Assembly: GCA_934215455.1 (NCBI GenBank)
Contig: CAKPZX010000068.1
Location: forward strand, 1-5,831
From: an uncultured Streptococcus sp.
Lineage (GTDB): Bacteria; Bacillota; Bacilli; Lactobacillales; Streptococcaceae
Length of the DNA stretch: 5,831 bases
Direction: 5' to 3'
Shown piece after piece: positions 4,695-5,831 of the stretch (its first letter is position 1; the number at the start of each line of letters is the position of its first letter). The notes beneath the pieces are model-generated. The model had not been told where the DNA came from. It ran no database searches and was given only the letters and a program-made list of their open reading frames with translations. The translations under genes and the position numbers were made by a program.

Positions 4695-5831
4695 TTAGTT
4701 TAAGTGCCAGATGTCTTCGTTGTACTGAGCGATCGTACGGTCAGATGAGAAGAATCCTGCTTTCGCAATGTTAACGATGACTTGATCCAACCATGCATCA
4801 CGGTCTTCGTAGTCAGCCAACATGCGTTCTTTGGTTACAATGTAGTCTTCCAAGTCAAGAAGAGTCATGAACCAGTCTTTGTTGATCAATTCCTTGTGAA
4901 GACGAGTCAAGCGTTCCTTGTTACCAACTGCAAGAACGGCATCGCTGATAATGAAGTCTACCAATGGTTTGATAGCTTCACGTTCATAGAAGTCCGCTGA
5001 TTTGTATGCTGATTTCTCATATAGATCGATTACAGTTTCTGAATCTTCACCGAAGATGTAGATGTTGTCACGTCCAACCAATTCAGCGATTTCCACGTTT
5101 GCTCCATCCATAGTACCAAGTGTCAACGCACCATTCAACATGAATTTCATGTTACCAGTACCTGAAGCTTCCTTAGAAGCAAGGGAGATTTGCTCAGAAA
5201 TATCGCTAGCTGGAATCAAGTAGCTTGCAGCAGTCACGTTGTAGTTTTCTACCATAACGACTTGCAAGTGTGGAGCTACTGCTGGATCGTTTGCAATCAC
5301 TTCAGACAAGCAAAGGATCAAGTGGATGATATCTTGTGCAATAGTGTAGGCAGGAGCTGCTTTACCACCAAAGAGAACAGTGATTGGACGAGCAGGGATA
5401 TTTCCAGCTTTGATGTCCAAGTATTTGTGGATCACATACAAAGCGTTCATTTGTTGACGTTTGTATTCGTGAAGACGTTTGATTTGGGTATCAAAGATAG
5501 AGTTAGGATTGATTTCCACACCTTGATGGTCTTTCAAGAAACGAGCCAATTTCCGTTTGTTGTGAGACTTGATGTTTTCCAATTTTGCTTTGACTGCATC
5601 TTTATCTTCATAAGAAAGAAGGTCTTCCAATTTAGATGCATCATGGTGCCAGTCACGTCCGAGGATCTCATCCAAGTAATGTGACAAGGTTGGGTTGGCA
5701 TGCATGAGCCAACGACGGAAGGTGATCCCGTTTGTTTTATTATTGAATTTTTCAGGGTAAATGTCGTAGAAGGCTTTCAACTCAGAATTCTTCAAGATTT
5801 CTGTATGAAGTGCTGCTACCCCGTTTACGCT
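4695..5831 (-). CDS. malP: Maltodextrin/glycogen phosphorylase, C-terminal half (5' end missing)
   Basis: The frame is open from the right edge (beginning [17 protein letters not shown]) to a TAA at 4697-4695: 378 codons plus stop, about half of the usual 750-residue GT35 phosphorylase. The enzyme removes glucose from the end of alpha-1,4-glucans using phosphate, giving glucose 1-phosphate in the cytosol. The pyridoxal-phosphate site EASGTGNMK is intact, with its lysine encoded at 5147-5145. The phosphate-binding segment [27 protein letters not shown] and [16 protein letters not shown] are also present. The visible part agrees closely with my memory of pneumococcal MalP, hence the symbol; glgP is the alternative, since the families are barely separable from this half. 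In pneumococcus malP follows malQ under MalR control; that side lies outside the window. An internal TTG at 5795 is not the start, because conserved family sequence continues upstream of it. Confidence 0.93.
   Translation of the reverse strand, partial: SVNGVAALHTEILKNSELKAFYDIYPEKFNNKTNGITFRRWLMHANPTLSHYLDEILGRDWHHDASKLEDLLSYEDKDAVKAKLENIKSHNKRKLARFLKDHQGVEINPNSIFDTQIKRLHEYKRQQMNALYVIHKYLDIKAGNIPARPITVLFGGKAAPAYTIAQDIIHLILCLSEVIANDPAVAPHLQVVMVENYNVTAASYLIPASDISEQISLASKEASGTGNMKFMLNGALTLGTMDGANVEIAELVGRDNIYIFGEDSETVIDLYEKSAYKSADFYEREAIKPLVDFIISDAVLAVGNKERLTRLHKELINKDWFMTLLDLEDYIVTKERMLADYEDRDAWLDQVIVNIAKAGFFSSDRTIAQYNEDIWHLN

Noticed and set aside
5190..5684. 164-codon plus-strand open frame opposite malP
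   Set aside because: Entirely antisense to a conserved phosphorylase reading frame with intact motifs; a shadow frame.

Overview
The window looks like a chromosomal piece of a mitis-group oral Streptococcus (S. mitis, S. oralis or a close relative). The reasons are the low-GC, AT-rich intergenic DNA; the YSIRK-type signal and LPNTG sorting tail on a surface protein; the streptococcal form of NrdI; and a phosphorylase whose C-terminal half agrees closely with my memory of pneumococcal MalP. No database was searched, so the species call is an inference. All four protein-coding genes are on the minus strand, so the reading order is from the right edge to the left.

From right to left: (1) 5831-4695 holds the C-terminal half of a maltodextrin/glycogen phosphorylase, malP-like, closed by a hairpin terminator at 4682-4652. 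(2) 4694-4206 is a gene-free, AT-rich spacer. It holds two hairpins with related arms (4349-4374 and 4412-4445) and then an extended -10 promoter near 4288-4280. (3) 4205-1377 encodes one large wall-anchored adhesin with the antigen I/II layout: YSIRK signal, Tyr-rich helical A region, GbpC/Spa-like V domain, proline-rich region and LPNTG anchor. It has none of the large C-terminal domains of the full-length family. A strong terminator follows at 1339-1309. (4) 1308-949 is a second spacer. It contains a possible gene remnant or small-RNA locus, a 17-bp palindrome, and a second minus-strand terminator hairpin. The 3' arm of that hairpin contains the -35 box of the next gene's promoter. (5) 948-433 encodes a 171-residue multi-pass membrane protein of unknown function. 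(6) 371-1 is the N-terminal part of nrdI, the flavodoxin that supports class Ib ribonucleotide reductase; it runs off the left edge.

The window reads as three transcription units: malP, the adhesin alone, and the membrane protein with nrdI. nrdI probably also has its own promoter at the very end of the preceding gene, and a perfect 10-bp hairpin just upstream of its ribosome binding site. The genes do not form one pathway. The adhesin lies between a carbohydrate-metabolism gene and a nucleotide-metabolism unit as a self-contained cassette with its own promoter and terminator, which fits a variable surface-protein locus.

The most interesting items are the compact antigen I/II-like architecture with its regular seven-residue tyrosine ladder, and the unexplained promoter- and terminator-bearing spacer at about 1000-1260. 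I found no CRISPR array, tRNA, rRNA or intact insertion sequence, and no clear evidence of an entirely new system.
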